In this document: in pieces, positions 61,594-64,000 of the stretch
Layout: each line of letters starts with the position of its first letter
How positions within the stretch are numbered: position 1 is the stretch's first letter
Source: JAAFHB01 sp942493325
GTDB lineage: Bacteria > Bacteroidota > Bacteroidia > Bacteroidales > Prolixibacteraceae
DNA: 64,000 nt
Direction of reading: 5' to 3'
Assembly: GCA_942493325.1 (NCBI GenBank)
Contig: OW818689.1
Span: 372,001 to 436,000, forward strand
The notes under the pieces: model-generated
Told to the model about the DNA's origin: nothing
The model's database searches: none
The model's input: only the letters and a program-made list of their open reading frames with translations
Made by a program: the position numbers and the translations under genes

Positions 61594-64000
61594 CTTCAAT
61601 TTTATGAATTGCTTTGGGTATGATACTTACAACGATCTTCTCCTTAGTGTCATCAAGATCGATTGTAATGGTATCACCTTCATTCATTACATTACCAATA
61701 ATTGTTTCAGCCATCTCATCTTCGAGATATTTCTGAATTGCTCTTTTCAACGGCCGGGCTCCGAACTGAGGATCGAATCCTTTATCCGCAATGAAATTTT
61801 TAGCCGCCTCTGTTATAACCAGCTTATATTTAAGTGTTTCAACACGCTCATATAAACCTTTAAGTTCGATGTCGATGATCTGTTCAATATGACTTTTCTC
61901 CAGCGGATTAAAAATCACAACATCATCAACACGGTTAAGAAACTCGGGGGCAAATGCCCGTTTCAGCGCTTTCTGAATCACAAATTTAGCATGATCGTTT
62001 TCTTCTTCAGCTGTTTTACGCGTTGAGAAACCGACACCCTGACCAAATTCCTTGAGTTGACGTGTTCCGATATTGGAGGTCATGATCACAATAGTATTAC
62101 GGAAATCGATTTTCCGTCCCAGGCTGTCTGTCAGGCGTCCCTCATCCATGACCTGGAGAAGGATATTAAAGACATCGGGATGCGCTTTTTCGATTTCATC
62201 GAGTAATATCACAGCATACGGTTTGCGGCGTACTTTTTCAGTAAGCTGACCACCCTCTTCGTATCCGACATATCCCGGAGGAGCCCCGACGAGGCGTGAT
62301 ACGGAGAATTTCTCCATGTATTCGCTCATATCGACACGAATAAGGGCATCGGAACTGTCAAACAGGTATTGAGCCAGCACTTTGGCCAATTGTGTCTTTC
62401 CTACCCCTGTTGGCCCAAGGAAAATAAACGAACCGATGGGTTTATTGGGATCTTTCAGACCAGCGCGGTTACGTTGAATAGCTTTGGTGATTTTTAGCAC
62501 TGCATCATCCTGGCCAATAATATTCTTTTTCATATCATTGTACATATTCTGCAACCGTTTGCCTTCGGCCTGTGCAATTCGTTGCACAGGGATTCCCGAC
62601 ATCATGGCTACGATATCGGCAACCTGCTCTTCACCCACAACTTCACGGTGGTTTTCAAGTTCCTTCTCCCAAATCTCTTTTTCCTTTTCGAGCAATGCCA
62701 GCAGATTCTTCTCCTTGTCGCGGAAACTGGCAGCAAGTTCGAAGTTTTGACTCTTTACAGACTGTATTTTTTCACCACGAGCCTCTTCAATCCGCTCTTC
62801 AAGTTTAATGATCCGTTCCGGAACGGTGATATTGGTGATATGCACCCTCGATCCGGCCTCATCAAGCGCATCAATGGCTTTATCCGGTAAATGGCGATCT
62901 GAAATATATCTCGTTGTCAGTCTTACGCATGCTTCGATAGCTTCAGGAGTATAGGTTACATTGTGGTGATCTTCGTACCTCTCCTTAATATTATGAAGTA
63001 TTTCAATTGTTTCTTCAACGGAGGTAGGTTCAACCATTACTTTTTGGAAACGACGTTCAAGTGCGCCATCTTTTTCGATATGCTGACGAAATTCGTCAAG
63101 TGTGGTGGCCCCGATACACTGAATATCGCCGCGGGCAAGCGCAGGTTTAAGCATATTGGCAGCATCCAGTGAACCGGTAGCTCCGCCTGCACCTACAATT
63201 GTATGAATCTCATCAATAAATAAAATAATATTGTCAACCTTTGCCAGTTCGTTTAATATCGCCTTCATCCGTTCTTCGAACTGTCCGCGGTATTTGGTCC
63301 CGGCTACAATTGAAGCAAGATCCAGGCTGATCACCCGTTTGTCGAAAAGCACCCGTGAAACCTTGCGCTGCGATATACGCAATGCCAGGCCTTCGACGAT
63401 AGCCGATTTTCCAACACCCGGTTCACCGATCAAAACAGGATTGTTTTTTTTTCTCCTGCTAAGAATCTGGGCAATGCGTTGAATCTCCTTTTCACGGCCA
63501 ACAATCGGATCCAGGCTCCCTTCGACAGCAGCCTTGGTGATGTCGATACCAAAATTATCCAGAACAGGAGTATCTGTTTTGGGAGCAGTTGTTCCTTTTG
63601 ATCCGGATGCACTACCGCCAACATTACTCTTGCCAAACATATCGTCCCCTTCGTCGCTGTCTTCCGGAAAATCGGATTTGCTCTCTATTCGCGTCAACTC
63701 TTCAATTTTAGATTTAACCGTATCGTATCCCACATTATAATGTTTAAAAATTGTACTCACAAGACTGTCTTTCTCCTTGAGTATTGCAAGCAGTAAATGA
63801 CCGGTATTGACCGTACTTTCATTCATGGCTCGTGCTTCAAGAAAAATCAGTTTTAATGCTTTTTCGGTATTTTTAAGTAATGGTATATTTGCTTCCAATT
63901 GCAGAGAACTATCTTTACGCAACTGTATTTCAAGATCTTTACGTATCTTCATATAATCAAGATGCAATTTATTCATTACATCAATTGCAATCCCTTCACC
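61574..64000 (-). CDS. clpC: ClpC-type AAA+ unfoldase (5' end outside window)
   Basis: The frame stays open to base 64000 (reading GEGIAIDV before the internal Met at 63976), so only the first ~40 or so residues are missing. Present are most of the Clp-N double repeat, the first AAA domain with GEPGVGKSAIVEGLA and DEIHTIVGAGG, a coiled middle domain with a UVR-like segment (SFRDKEKNLLALLEKE), and the second AAA domain with GPTGVGKTQLAKVLA and LLDEIEKAHPDVFNIL. It unfolds substrates for ClpP. There is an LIVF-type loop region but ClpP binding was not verified. It converges on mazG. Confidence 0.94.
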   Translation of the reverse strand, partial: GEGIAIDVMNKLHLDYMKIRKDLEIQLRKDSSLQLEANIPLLKNTEKALKLIFLEARAMNESTVNTGHLLLAILKEKDSLVSTIFKHYNVGYDTVKSKIEELTRIESKSDFPEDSDEGDDMFGKSNVGGSASGSKGTTAPKTDTPVLDNFGIDITKAAVEGSLDPIVGREKEIQRIAQILSRRKKNNPVLIGEPGVGKSAIVEGLALRISQRKVSRVLFDKRVISLDLASIVAGTKYRGQFEERMKAILNELAKVDNIILFIDEIHTIVGAGGATGSLDAANMLKPALARGDIQCIGATTLDEFRQHIEKDGALERRFQKVMVEPTSVEETIEILHNIKERYEDHHNVTYTPEAIEACVRLTTRYISDRHLPDKAIDALDEAGSRVHITNITVPERIIKLEERIEEARGEKIQSVKSQNFELAASFRDKEKNLLALLEKEKEIWEKELENHREVVGEEQVADIVAMMSGIPVQRIAQAEGKRLQNMYNDMKKNIIGQDDAVLKITKAIQRNRAGLKDPNKPIGSFIFLGPTGVGKTQLAKVLAQYLFDSSDALIRVDMSEYMEKFSVSRLVGAPPGYVGYEEGGQLTEKVRRKPYAVILLDEIEKAHPDVFNILLQVMDEGRLTDSLGRKIDFRNTIVIMTSNIGTRQLKEFGQGVGFSTRKTAEEENDHAKFVIQKALKRAFAPEFLNRVDDVVIFNPLEKSHIEQIIDIELKGLYERVETLKYKLVITEAAKNFIADKGFDPQFGARPLKRAIQKYLEDEMAETIIGNVMNEGDTITIDLDDTKEKIVVSIIPKAIHKIEEEKSGE

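Overview
The window comes from a member of the Bacteroidota, probably a Bacteroidales/Marinilabiliales-type organism. The evidence is moderate-to-low GC DNA, exported proteins whose signal peptides end before a Gln, TonB receptors, -7 promoter elements of the form TAnnTTTG, and lineage-typical families (DUF5606, 'cytochrome B'-like four-helix protein, crp/hcp pair, hemCD fusion). No rRNA, tRNA, CRISPR array or complete insertion sequence was seen. Both window edges cut genes: a PQQ-like propeller on the left and clpC on the right.

Layout. (1) 2-12913: a redox cluster with four exported or anchored PQQ-like beta-propeller proteins, an NHL-type propeller, a 67-aa Cys4 protein, a Tat-exported four-cluster ferredoxin, a NosR/NapH-like membrane polyferredoxin, a membrane-anchored PQQ-like propeller and a NuoE-NuoF fusion with extra Fe-S domains. 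An AT-rich hypothetical gene interrupts it. (2) 12996-16017: accessory genes, namely a BSP-type metallopeptidase, a perfect 30-bp palindrome, a YhcG/DUF1016 nuclease gene that has lost its catalytic core, and a CurA-like oxidoreductase. (3) 16144-23674: small membrane protein, TonB receptor, MFS carrier, hemN, hemG, hemH, tightly packed. (4) 23862-31802: a [2Fe-2S]/GltD-like flavoprotein lacking its NAD(P) domain, another PQQ-like propeller, a glycosyltransferase and an ABC ATPase/FtsX permease pair. (5) 31803-32670: gene-free, with hairpin elements and a ~41-bp degenerate tandem repeat. (6) 32671-36921: barrel-like protein, beta-carbonic anhydrase, NDH-2, GH16-like protein and OB-fold protein. 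(7) 37184-42559: pabC-pabB-crp/hcpR on the minus strand, divergent from ferredoxin-hcp-cupin, with a dyad operator between. (8) 43354-50201 (minus): hemA-hemCD-hemB-hemL-hemE plus a four-helix 'cytochrome B'-like protein. (9) 50621-64000: two-component system, YugP-type protease, GH109 protein, second TonB receptor, DUF5606, TlpA-like protein, purC, phoH, mazG and clpC.

How the parts fit. Every enzyme from glutamyl-tRNA to protoheme is present: hemA, L, B, C, D and E in one operon, hemN, G and H in another. The late genes travel with a TonB receptor and an MFS carrier, which suggests porphyrin salvage beside de novo synthesis. Regions 1 and 4 together look like an uncharacterised NADH-to-periplasm electron path. 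In it, cytosolic NuoEF and the NuoG/GltD-like flavoprotein would feed a NosR-like membrane protein, then a Tat-exported ferredoxin, in the company of FRG-motif propellers. No c-type heme motif, molybdoenzyme or known terminal reductase accompanies it, so its acceptor is unknown. This is the best candidate for an undescribed system in the window.
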